From: an uncultured Pelagibacteraceae bacterium | GTDB lineage: Bacteria > Pseudomonadota > Alphaproteobacteria > Pelagibacterales > Pelagibacteraceae | Assembly: GCA_902622805.1 (NCBI GenBank) | Contig: CACNRG010000001.1 | Coordinates: forward strand, 25,285-89,284 | DNA: 64,000 nucleotides | Direction of reading: 5' to 3' | Shown here: piece after piece, positions 45,184 to 53,410 of the stretch | Position numbering within the stretch: position 1 is the stretch's first letter | How the letters are laid out: each line of letters starts with the position of its first letter | Notes under the pieces: model-generated | Databases searched by the model: none | What the model saw: the letters and a program-made list of their open reading frames with translations, nothing else | What the model was told of the DNA's origin: nothing | Program-made: the position numbers and the translations under genes

Positions 45184-46437
45184 ATGAGTTCAGAAACAAA
45201 ACAAATTTTAACAACTGACGGAATTCCCTTAGAGGTAAGTTTAAAGAAAGCTGAAAGAAGAAACAAAATCAAAGCCTTCTTACTTGTTGCTCCTTTATTA
45301 TTTTTTTTAATTATCACTTACGTGTTTCCTATTGGAGACATGCTTATGCGAAGTGTTGATGATAAAATGGTAACCAATATGCTTCCCAAAACATTTAAAG
45401 CAATGGAAACGTGGGATGGACAAGAATTACCTGATGAGGAAGTGTTTGAAGCTTTTTATTTAGATTTTAGACAGTTAGTTGATAATAAACAAGAGGGTAA
45501 ATTATCCACGCAACTTAACTATACCAAAAATGGTTTTAAAAGTATTATTAAAAAATTAAGAAGAAAATCAAAAAATTTTGAAGAAGGAAATTATAAAGAA
45601 CAAATAATGGCTGTTCATAAAAGATGGGCAGACGTTGAATATTGGAAAGCAATTAAAAGAAGAGCTCCAGCCTATACAGGACAAAAATATCTTAAAGGTA
45701 TGGATATGTATAAGAATGAAAGTGGAGAAATAGTAAGTGTCGAAAAGGATAGACGTATCCATAGAGTGCTTTGGCTTAGAACACTAGAAATTGCTTTTTT
45801 CGTTACTGTATTTTGTTTCTTGATGGCTTACCCTATAGCTCATTTGTTGGCTACTTTACCTATGAAGTATAGTAACTTACTAATGATCTGTGTCCTCCTT
45901 CCGTTTTGGACATCATTACTTGTGAGGACTGCTAGTTGGATGATACTTTTGCAGCAACAAGGAGTAGTAAATGATTTTTTTGTAATGATTGGACTTGTAG
46001 CTGATGATGCACGACCCGAAATGATGTTTAATAAAACTGGCTCATATGTTGCAATGACACAAATATTATTACCTTTTATGGTCTTGCCTCTTTATAGTGT
46101 AATGAAAACTATTTCACCAAGCTTAATGAGAGCAGGAAAATCATTAGGAGGAACTCCATTTATAGCATTTTGGAAGGTATACTTTCCATTAACAATACCA
46201 GGTATAGGTGCTGGTTGTTTATTAGTGTTTATTTTAGCAATAGGATATTACATTACTCCTGCTTTAGTTGGTGGAGCCTCTGGAACTTTAATAAGTAATC
46301 AAATTGCCTATCACATGAAAAGTACACTTGATTGGAGCTTTGCATCTGCAATGGGGCTGATGTTATTATCGGGTGTTCTTGTGATTTATTGGATTTATAA
46401 CAAAATAGTTGGAATAGATAATATTAAATTAGGATAA
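45184..46437 (+). CDS. potB: ABC transporter permease with large extracytoplasmic insert (PotB-like)
   Basis: An inner-membrane permease of 417 residues, about 130 longer than typical PotB. The first helix (about residues 31-50) is followed by a hydrophilic, charged insert (about 55-195) before the remaining five helices. The EAA loop contacting the ATPase is visible as SLMRAGKSLGGTPFIAFWKVYFPL. The insert is Lys/Glu-rich with predicted helices and would lie in the periplasm, facing the binding protein. It has a poor ribosome site because the terminator hairpin occupies the upstream sequence. Confidence 0.9.
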   Translation: MSSETKQILTTDGIPLEVSLKKAERRNKIKAFLLVAPLLFFLIITYVFPIGDMLMRSVDDKMVTNMLPKTFKAMETWDGQELPDEEVFEAFYLDFRQLVDNKQEGKLSTQLNYTKNGFKSIIKKLRRKSKNFEEGNYKEQIMAVHKRWADVEYWKAIKRRAPAYTGQKYLKGMDMYKNESGEIVSVEKDRRIHRVLWLRTLEIAFFVTVFCFLMAYPIAHLLATLPMKYSNLLMICVLLPFWTSLLVRTASWMILLQQQGVVNDFFVMIGLVADDARPEMMFNKTGSYVAMTQILLPFMVLPLYSVMKTISPSLMRAGKSLGGTPFIAFWKVYFPLTIPGIGAGCLLVFILAIGYYITPALVGGASGTLISNQIAYHMKSTLDWSFASAMGLMLLSGVLVIYWIYNKIVGIDNIKLG

Positions 46438-46443
46438 TTAATA

Positions 46444-47298
46444 ATGGCTTTACCAAAATATACTGAACCACATTACAGAATATGGCATTATATATATTTA
46501 ACAATTTGTGGCGCTGTTTTCTTCTTTCTAATCGCACCTTTATTTGTAATTTTTCCACTATCATTTAATGCTGAGGAATTTTTAAGTTTTTCTGATGGAA
46601 TGAAGAGTTTAGATCCAGATGCTTTCTCATTGAGATGGTATAAAGACATGATTTATGGAACTAAAAATCCTTGGGGATTAGCAGCTAAAAATAGTTTTAT
46701 AATTGCAATTTTTGCAACAATAGGTTCAGTTATACTTGGAACAGTCGCTGCACTAGGATTGAGTAGCAGACATATGCCTTACAAAGGTTTGATTATGGCT
46801 GTTTTAATTTCTCCAATGATTGTGCCTTTGATTATTTCTGGTGTTGCAATATTTTTCTTTATGGCCAAAGCTGGTTTGGCAGCTACACACACTGGTATTG
46901 TTCTTGCACATATAATATTAGGAACTCCATTTGTTGTTATCACAGTAACAGCTACACTTTCAGGTTTTGATCACAGTGTTACCAGAGCTGCTGCAAGTTT
47001 AGGAAGTGATCCTGTAAACACATTCATGAAAATTACTTTACCTTTAATTCTTCCAGGAGTTATATCAGGAGGATTATTTGCATTTGTAACATCTTTTGAT
47101 GAAGTTGTAGTTGTTTTATTCTTAGCGGGATTAGAAAATACAACCATTCCAATTCAAATGTGGACAGGTTTAAGAGAACAATTAAGCCCAACTATCTTAG
47201 CTGTTGCGACTTGCTTGATTATATTATCAACATTAATATTAGTTACTGCTGAGCTTTTAAGAAGGAGATCTGAAAGACTCAGAGGTATTAATCGATAG
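46444..47298 (+). CDS. potC: ABC transporter permease (PotC-like)
   Basis: The second permease subunit, 284 residues and six helices, beginning RIWHYIYLTICGAVFFFLIAP. The EAA-type loop is VTRAAASLGSDPVNTFMKITLPLI, followed by the LPGVISGGLFAFVTSFDEVVVVLFL helix typical of PotC/PotI. It starts 6 bp after potB and would dimerise with it. The dehydrogenase fusion gene follows after 12 bp, probably on the same transcript. Confidence 0.92.
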   Translation: MALPKYTEPHYRIWHYIYLTICGAVFFFLIAPLFVIFPLSFNAEEFLSFSDGMKSLDPDAFSLRWYKDMIYGTKNPWGLAAKNSFIIAIFATIGSVILGTVAALGLSSRHMPYKGLIMAVLISPMIVPLIISGVAIFFFMAKAGLAATHTGIVLAHIILGTPFVVITVTATLSGFDHSVTRAAASLGSDPVNTFMKITLPLILPGVISGGLFAFVTSFDEVVVVLFLAGLENTTIPIQMWTGLREQLSPTILAVATCLIILSTLILVTAELLRRRSERLRGINR

Positions 47299-47310
47299 TA
47301 AAATAATTAA

Positions 47311-49533
47311 ATGAATATTAAGAGCGTAGTTGTGATTGGCTCAGGAACAATGGGCAGCGGTATAGCAGCTCACCTTTGTAATGCTAATATACCCGTCACA
47401 TTATTAGATTTAAAAACCGAAATAAGTCAAAATGCAAGAGATAGAATTCATAAATCAAGACCTCCATTGTTAATTGATAAATCTAAAATAGACAACATCA
47501 AAGTTGGAAATATTAATGATGATTTTTCAGTTGTTGAAAAAGCAGACTGGATTGTTGAGGCAGTTGTTGAAAGAATTGACATCAAACATCAAATTTATGA
47601 TAAAATTTTTAAAACTAGAAAAGAAGGTGCAATTGTTTCATCTAATACTTCATCTATACCAATTAAAGTTTTATCTCAAAACTTAAATAAAGATCAAAAA
47701 AAAGATTTTTGCATCACTCATTTTTTTAATCCAGTAAGATATATGGGCCTTCTAGAAATAGTTAAGAATGAAGACAACGATTTAAATAAGATAAACCAAT
47801 TAAAAGAATTTTGTGAAATTGAGTTAGGTAAAGGGGCAATTGTTTGTAATGATACTCCTGGTTTTTTAGGAAATAGAGTAGGTGTTTATGCGATGCAAAT
47901 TGCAATGACAGAAGCATTTAAAATGAAACTTTCTGTCGAAGAAGCAGATGCAATTTTTGGAAGACCAATGGGTATACCCAAAACAGGAGTTTTTGGATTA
48001 TATGATTTGATTGGAATAGATTTAATGGCAGATGTCTTAAAAAGTTTTATTAAAGAACTACCCAAATCTGATGAGTTTCATGAAGTAGCGAAAGAAATTC
48101 CTTTAGTAAAAAAACTAATTGAAACTGGATATACGGGAAGAAAAGGCAAGGGTGGTTTTTATAGAATGAAAAAGACTGATAGCGGTAAAATTATGGAGGC
48201 TATAAATCTTGAAACTGGAGAGTATTCCACAAGTAAAAAAATAGATATTAAGTCAGATAAAGTAGATTTGAAGCGTCTAATTAATAGAAAAGATAAGTAT
48301 GGAGATTATGCATGGTCAGTATTATCTAAAATAATAAAATATGCTTCATCACTAGTTCCTGGGATTACAAAAGAATTTAATGACATAGACGAGGCTATGA
48401 GACTTGGATTTAACTGGGCTAAAGGACCTTTTGAAATGTTAGAGGAAATTGGTGTTAAAAATTTCTTTGATAAAGTTGATGAATATAAAGACAATGATTT
48501 TTTAGAAAATTTATCTAAATCTAGAAATGAAAATTTTTATGGCGAAAGACAAAAATACACATCAATTGAAACTTTAGGCAAGATAAAAAAAACAGCCTCA
48601 ACTATTGATGGTAATAGTTCAGCTACAATTTATAGATTTAATGATTTTAATATTGTTGAGTTTACAACAAAAGCTAATGCCCTTGATTATGAATCGATGG
48701 ATGCACTTAAGAAAGCAACTGACAAACCTTTAATAATAATAAATGAGAGTATGCAATTTTCTGCTGGTGTGAATTTGACCTATACAATGGAATTTGCCGA
48801 TAAAAATGATCTAAAATCTATAGAAAAATTTATTAAGTATTTTCAAGAAACTTGTAAACATCTAAAGTATTCTAAATATCCAGTTATATCTGCTCCATCA
48901 GGTTTAACTTTAGGTGGAGGATTTGAAGTTTTAGTGCAAAGTAATTTCGTAGCCTCACATACCAATATCGTAATTGGATTAGTAGAAACTATTGTTGGGT
49001 TAATTCCCGCAGGTGGAGGATGTAAAGAAATGTTAGCTAGATGGTTAAATACTGAAGAGGCTAAAAAAGATCCAAAATATGCGCCCTTAAAAGTATTTGA
49101 TATAATTGGCTATGGTAGAACAGCCACTTCTCCAGTTGAGGCAGAACCTTTGAAATATTTGTTACCTGAAAATAAAAAAATTATGAATAGAAATAGCTTA
49201 CTTGAAGTATCTAAAAAAATCTTGAATGAAAACAAGAACTTTAAAGCACCTAATGAACTTACATTTAATTTACCTGGTAAAGCAGTTATAGATGATATGA
49301 ACAAAATCTTAGAAAAACTTTATAATGATAAAGTTATACTAGATCATGGTTTAACAGTAGCAAAAGAATTAGCCCATGTATTAAGTGGAGGTGAGACTAC
49401 AATTGATAAAAATCTTACAGAAGATGATTTGTTTAAATTAGAACTTGATGCTTTTATGAGATTAATTGAAACAAAACAAACTCAAGACAGAATTAAACAT
49501 ACTCTTGCCACTGGAAAACCTTTGGTTAATTAA
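47311..49533 (+). CDS. 3-hydroxyacyl-CoA dehydrogenase / enoyl-CoA hydratase fusion (reversed domain order)
   Basis: A 740-residue bifunctional protein. The N-terminal half has the NAD-binding motif VVIGSGTMGSGIAAHL, the ITHFFNPVRYM catalytic His region, the FLGNRVGVYAMQ segment and a duplicated C-terminal dehydrogenase domain. The crotonase half begins near residue 445, with the oxyanion-hole segments ESMQFSAGVNL and SGLTLGGGFEVLVQS and the VGLIPAGGGCKEML region. The order dehydrogenase-hydratase is opposite to FadB/FadJ. It lies directly behind the ABC importer, pointing to breakdown of a carbon skeleton released from the imported compound. No thiolase is adjacent. Confidence 0.92.
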   Translation: MNIKSVVVIGSGTMGSGIAAHLCNANIPVTLLDLKTEISQNARDRIHKSRPPLLIDKSKIDNIKVGNINDDFSVVEKADWIVEAVVERIDIKHQIYDKIFKTRKEGAIVSSNTSSIPIKVLSQNLNKDQKKDFCITHFFNPVRYMGLLEIVKNEDNDLNKINQLKEFCEIELGKGAIVCNDTPGFLGNRVGVYAMQIAMTEAFKMKLSVEEADAIFGRPMGIPKTGVFGLYDLIGIDLMADVLKSFIKELPKSDEFHEVAKEIPLVKKLIETGYTGRKGKGGFYRMKKTDSGKIMEAINLETGEYSTSKKIDIKSDKVDLKRLINRKDKYGDYAWSVLSKIIKYASSLVPGITKEFNDIDEAMRLGFNWAKGPFEMLEEIGVKNFFDKVDEYKDNDFLENLSKSRNENFYGERQKYTSIETLGKIKKTASTIDGNSSATIYRFNDFNIVEFTTKANALDYESMDALKKATDKPLIIINESMQFSAGVNLTYTMEFADKNDLKSIEKFIKYFQETCKHLKYSKYPVISAPSGLTLGGGFEVLVQSNFVASHTNIVIGLVETIVGLIPAGGGCKEMLARWLNTEEAKKDPKYAPLKVFDIIGYGRTATSPVEAEPLKYLLPENKKIMNRNSLLEVSKKILNENKNFKAPNELTFNLPGKAVIDDMNKILEKLYNDKVILDHGLTVAKELAHVLSGGETTIDKNLTEDDLFKLELDAFMRLIETKQTQDRIKHTLATGKPLVN

Positions 49534-50170
49534 ATAATCTAAGATAATTAATAAAGTCAGGTCTTAAAACGTATTCAGATTTATCTAAGTGTTTAATTTT
49601 TTCTAAAGCTTCTAAACCAAATATTACTTTTCCAATGGGTGTATATTCACCTTCGTACAAAGGTTCATCTTTAAGAATCACAAAAAATTGACTGTCTTCA
49701 GTATCATATTCTAAAGATCGAGCTAACCCAACACTTCCTTTAGTATAATTAAAATCTTTATCAACTTCAGATTTGATTGTGCCTAAACCTGATTTTCCAG
49801 TTCCAATTTTCCCATAGTCAATATTTCCCTTTTTTCCAAATTCTAAATCACCAGCTTGTACTAGTTTATCTTTAATGACTCTATGAAATGCTACATCATC
49901 ATAAGCATTCGATTTAACCAAAGTTTTAAATCTTTCAACAGCGTTGGGAGATATATCTGGATATAATTCTATAATTACATTTCCACATTCAACATTAAGA
50001 ATTGCTATATTGCTTGGATTTTCAAAATTAATTTTTTTTGGATCATAATTCTTAACAAATAAACATTTATTTTTTAATAAAATAAAAGAGGAAATTGAAA
50101 ATAAACCTAAAGTGACAACAAATATAAATATTATTTTTTCAGAGGTTGATGCTTTTATCTTTTTAATCAT
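49526..50170 (-). CDS. Membrane-anchored cyclophilin-type peptidyl-prolyl isomerase
   Basis: A 214-residue protein: short basic N-terminus, one membrane helix (about residues 13-33), then a cyclophilin domain. Motifs AFHRVIKDKLVQAGD, GLARSLEYDTEDSQFFVIL and GKVIFGLEALEKIK correspond to the catalytic FHRVI...QGGD, the QFFI strand and the C-terminal helix. It would assist protein folding in the periplasm while anchored to the inner membrane. Its ATG overlaps the stop of the metalloprotease-like gene (ATGA), so the two are translationally coupled. It is convergent with the dehydrogenase fusion (8-bp overlap). Confidence 0.9.
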   Translation of the reverse strand: MIKKIKASTSEKIIFIFVVTLGLFSISSFILLKNKCLFVKNYDPKKINFENPSNIAILNVECGNVIIELYPDISPNAVERFKTLVKSNAYDDVAFHRVIKDKLVQAGDLEFGKKGNIDYGKIGTGKSGLGTIKSEVDKDFNYTKGSVGLARSLEYDTEDSQFFVILKDEPLYEGEYTPIGKVIFGLEALEKIKHLDKSEYVLRPDFINYLRLFN

Positions 50171-50889
50171 AAAATGAAATTTTCATCAATTTTTAAAAGT
50201 CCTTTTTTGATGAATTCAATCTTTTTTTTAAGAATAGGATCGGGCACTTTAGGTAAATTTCCATACATCAAATGAGAAAATACTTCAGCCATATCTTCAG
50301 ATGCTGTAGATTGAGAATACTCTGTAATAAAACCATTAGGCTCTAAATATGTATCTAAACCTATTTTTTTTGTACATGTAGAGCATTCTGCATAATTAAA
50401 TTCTTTGGGATTATAAGAAGACCAAATTTTATAGTTAAATATTTCTTTGTATGTATCATTTATAATATGAAATACCTCATGGTGTAACACACGCTCAAAA
50501 TATTTTTCATTAAATTTAATATCTACAATTAGGGTTTTCATTATATTATCTGGAATACCTGCTGTTTTAATTCCCGAAATTGATAAATCTTCACATAGAA
50601 CAATATATTTTAAATTTATTTTTTTAAGAAAATCTTTTGTGTACCTGTTTAGATTTTTTTCTATGATTGTATATTTTCTTTTTAAATCCTGCTTTGACGA
50701 ATTGACACAATTAATATTATTATCTACTCCGATAGTGAATGGTTGTTTGGCATATAAATATCTCAACTTATTTTCAGTTTTTATATTATAAATTTCAAGA
50801 TTAGGTATTTTTATTAATTCATAAATTGTGTTTGCATGAACTTTTGAAAATAAAAATAAACACAATAAAATTAACTTAAATAATTTCAT
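50167..50889 (-). CDS. Putative periplasmic zinc metallopeptidase (HExxH)
   Basis: A 240-residue protein with a signal peptide (cleavage after about residue 19, VHANT). It contains HEVFH (residues 137-141) within RVLHHEVFHIIND and a downstream acidic helix ASEDMAEVFSHL (Glu198/Glu202) that could provide the third zinc ligand and a Glu/Asp, the layout of gluzincin-type peptidases. Two close cysteine pairs (ECSTC) may form a second site. I do not recognise a named family. It is coupled to the membrane-anchored cyclophilin gene, suggesting a joint role in envelope protein quality control, which is inference. Confidence 0.65.
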   Translation of the reverse strand: MKLFKLILLCLFLFSKVHANTIYELIKIPNLEIYNIKTENKLRYLYAKQPFTIGVDNNINCVNSSKQDLKRKYTIIEKNLNRYTKDFLKKINLKYIVLCEDLSISGIKTAGIPDNIMKTLIVDIKFNEKYFERVLHHEVFHIINDTYKEIFNYKIWSSYNPKEFNYAECSTCTKKIGLDTYLEPNGFITEYSQSTASEDMAEVFSHLMYGNLPKVPDPILKKKIEFIKKGLLKIDENFIL

Positions 50890-50943
50890 AATTAGTATTA
50901 TTGAAGATATTCCAAATTGTTAGAATGTGATAGACTTTTTATA

Positions 50944-51903
50944 ATGAAAAAAAAAAGTAGTAAAGAACCCATCCAACCAGTAAGTGGAACTAAGGTACCT
51001 AGGTTTGCAGGACCATCGACTTTTGCGAGATTACCTGAATTAAGAGATGTTGAATACTGCGATGTAGCTATTGTGGGAATACCCTTTGATGCAGGTACAA
51101 GCTATAGGCCAGGAGCAAGATTTGGTCCGCAAAGTATTAGACAAGCATCAAGACATTTGAGAACAAATTATCATCCAAGTTATGATGTTGAGCCCTTCAA
51201 AGTTCAACAAGTTGCTGATGCTGGAGATATTACCTGCAATCCTTTTAATATTAATGAGGCCATTAAACAAATTGAAGTTGGTGCAACTGAATTATTAAAA
51301 AAAACTGGAGGAATTATAAGCTTAGGTGGTGATCATACTATTGCATTCCCTTTATTAAAAGCAGTAAATAAAATTAACAATGGTCCAGTAGCTTTAGTTC
51401 ATTTTGATGCTCATCTAGACACTTGGGATACATATTTTGGTGCACCTTATACACATGGAACTCCATTTAGAAGAGCAAGAGAAGAAAATTTATTTTTAGA
51501 TGATGCCTCAATGCATGTTGGTATTAGAGGCCCACTTTACAGTAGAGATGATATTAAAAATGACGAAAGTTTTGGTTTCAAGATAATTCATTGTGATGAA
51601 TTTCAAATAGAAGGCATAGATAAAATAGTAGAAAGAATTCGAAAAAGAGTAGGGAATAATCCTTTGTATTTATCAATAGACATAGATGTACTAGATCCTG
51701 CTTTTGCCCCAGGGACAGGTACGCCAGAAATTGCTGGAATGACTACAAGAGAGATGGTAAATGTTCTTAGAGGACTATCAGGTTTAAATCTAATTTCAGC
51801 AGATGTTGTTGAGGTTTCACCAGCTTATGACCATGCAGAGGTTACCTCTTTAGCTGCAGCAACAATTGTTTATGAGTTGACAAATTTATTTGCAAAATCA
51901 TAA
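50944..51903 (+). CDS. speB: Agmatinase / ureohydrolase
   Basis: A binuclear manganese ureohydrolase of 319 residues from the ATG at 50944. The longer in-frame start at 50917 adds a poor N-terminus; the chosen one gives the basic start MKKKSSKEP. Metal ligands are visible in SLGGDHTIAF, VHFDAHLDTWD and SIDIDVLDPAFAPGTGTPE. Agmatinase makes putrescine and urea, but guanidinobutyrase, guanidinopropionase and related enzymes share this sequence pattern, so the guanidino substrate is uncertain. It is followed after 20 bp by an aldehyde dehydrogenase, consistent with a polyamine or guanidino-compound degradation module. Confidence 0.88.
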   Translation: MKKKSSKEPIQPVSGTKVPRFAGPSTFARLPELRDVEYCDVAIVGIPFDAGTSYRPGARFGPQSIRQASRHLRTNYHPSYDVEPFKVQQVADAGDITCNPFNINEAIKQIEVGATELLKKTGGIISLGGDHTIAFPLLKAVNKINNGPVALVHFDAHLDTWDTYFGAPYTHGTPFRRAREENLFLDDASMHVGIRGPLYSRDDIKNDESFGFKIIHCDEFQIEGIDKIVERIRKRVGNNPLYLSIDIDVLDPAFAPGTGTPEIAGMTTREMVNVLRGLSGLNLISADVVEVSPAYDHAEVTSLAAATIVYELTNLFAKS

Positions 51904-51923
51904 AGAATGGATAATTTCTCACC

Positions 51924-53357
51924 ATGTTAGATAAAAAAAAATTTTATATCAACGGACAATGGGTATCTCCAAAAAAAGCAAATGACTTTAAAGTAATAGA
52001 TCCCTCCACAGAAGAAGATTGTGCAGTTATTTCTTTGGGTGGAGTAGAAGATGTAAATCATGCAGTAAACGCTGCAAAAAAAGCCTTTGAAAGTTGGGCA
52101 TTTTCACCAAAAGAGGAGAGACTAAAATATTTAGAAAATTTATACATTCTTTATAAAAAAAGGTGGGCAGATATGGCTAAAGCTATTTCATTAGAAATGG
52201 GTGCACCTATAGATTTTTCTACTCAACTACAGGCCGGAACTGGGGCAAGTCATATCAAATCTTATATAAAAGTTTTAAAAGAATATAGTTTTGAGGAAAT
52301 TCTCGGAGATCATGCTCCTAACAATAAAATATTACATGAGCCTAAAGGAGTTTGCGCTTTGATTACTCCATGGAATTGGCCGATGAACCAGGTTTGTCTT
52401 AAAGTAATTCCTGCTATCGCTACTGGTTGTACAATGGTTCTTAAGCCTTCAGAGATTGCTCCATTATCATCAATGATTTTAGCAGAAATGATAGATGAAA
52501 TTAAACTTCCAAAAGGTGTTTTTAACTTAATAAACGGCGACGGTGTGATAACTGGGAATGCTTTAACAAGTCATCCAGATGTAAACATGATATCTTTTAC
52601 AGGATCAACAAGAGCAGGAGCTTTAATTTCACAAAATGCAGCAAGTGATTTTAAAAGGGTAAGTTTAGAACTTGGAGGAAAAGGTGCAAATATAATTTTT
52701 AAAGATGCAGATGCTGAAGCTGTAGAAAGAGGAGCCTTAAGATGTTTTAGAAATACGGGACAATCCTGTAATGCACCTACAAGAATGTTGGTAGAAAAAT
52801 CAATTTATGATGAAACTGTTGAAAAAGTAAAAAATTTTGCAAATTCAATGAAAGTAGATGTTGCTACTAAAGAAGGTGATCATATTGGACCGGTAGTATC
52901 AAAAACTCAGTTTGATAAAATCCAATCTTTAATTCAAGTTGGAATTGATGAAGGTGCAAAATTAATAGCAGGAGGACCTGGAAAACCGGAGGGTTTAAGT
53001 AAAGGATATTTTGTAAAACCTACAGCTTTTGCTGATGTAAATAACCAGATGCAAATTGCCAGAACTGAAATATTTGGACCAGTTTTATCAATTATTCCAT
53101 TTGAAACAGAGGAAGAAGCGATTGAAATTGCAAATGACACTCCTTATGGACTTTTAAATTTTATCCAAACTCAAGATCAAGAAAAAGCAAATAGAGTAGC
53201 TAGAAAACTTAGATCAGGAATGGTTGACATTAATGGTGCCGGTTTGGCACCGGACGCACCTTTTGGTGGTTACAAACACTCTGGTATTGGTCGTGAAGCT
53301 GGGAAACTTGGGTTAGAAGAATATCTTGAAGTTAAAGCAGTCAGTGGTTGGAGTTAA
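51924..53357 (+). CDS. Aldehyde dehydrogenase (second)
   Basis: A 477-residue ALDH. The catalytic Cys is in FRNTGQSCNAPTRM, the Glu in LELGGKGANIIF, and the cofactor-binding region in TPWNWPMNQVCLKVIPAI. The FGGYKHSGIGREAGKLGLEEY ending is typical. It is probably cotranscribed with the agmatinase gene and may oxidise aminobutyraldehyde, guanidinobutyraldehyde or a similar aldehyde formed from polyamines. It is distinct from the ALDH at 36669. The 53 bp after it contain an A+T inverted repeat between this gene and the convergent deacetylase gene. Confidence 0.9.
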   Translation: MLDKKKFYINGQWVSPKKANDFKVIDPSTEEDCAVISLGGVEDVNHAVNAAKKAFESWAFSPKEERLKYLENLYILYKKRWADMAKAISLEMGAPIDFSTQLQAGTGASHIKSYIKVLKEYSFEEILGDHAPNNKILHEPKGVCALITPWNWPMNQVCLKVIPAIATGCTMVLKPSEIAPLSSMILAEMIDEIKLPKGVFNLINGDGVITGNALTSHPDVNMISFTGSTRAGALISQNAASDFKRVSLELGGKGANIIFKDADAEAVERGALRCFRNTGQSCNAPTRMLVEKSIYDETVEKVKNFANSMKVDVATKEGDHIGPVVSKTQFDKIQSLIQVGIDEGAKLIAGGPGKPEGLSKGYFVKPTAFADVNNQMQIARTEIFGPVLSIIPFETEEEAIEIANDTPYGLLNFIQTQDQEKANRVARKLRSGMVDINGAGLAPDAPFGGYKHSGIGREAGKLGLEEYLEVKAVSGWS

Positions 53358-53410
53358 ATAACATATAGAATTAAATTTAATTTCAATTATCTATAGCTTA
53401 AATATAATCA

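Noticed and set aside
45184..46437. PotB-like permease as a fusion or mis-joined gene because of its length
   Set aside because: The reading frame and composition are continuous, and the helices before and after the insert are those expected of one permease.
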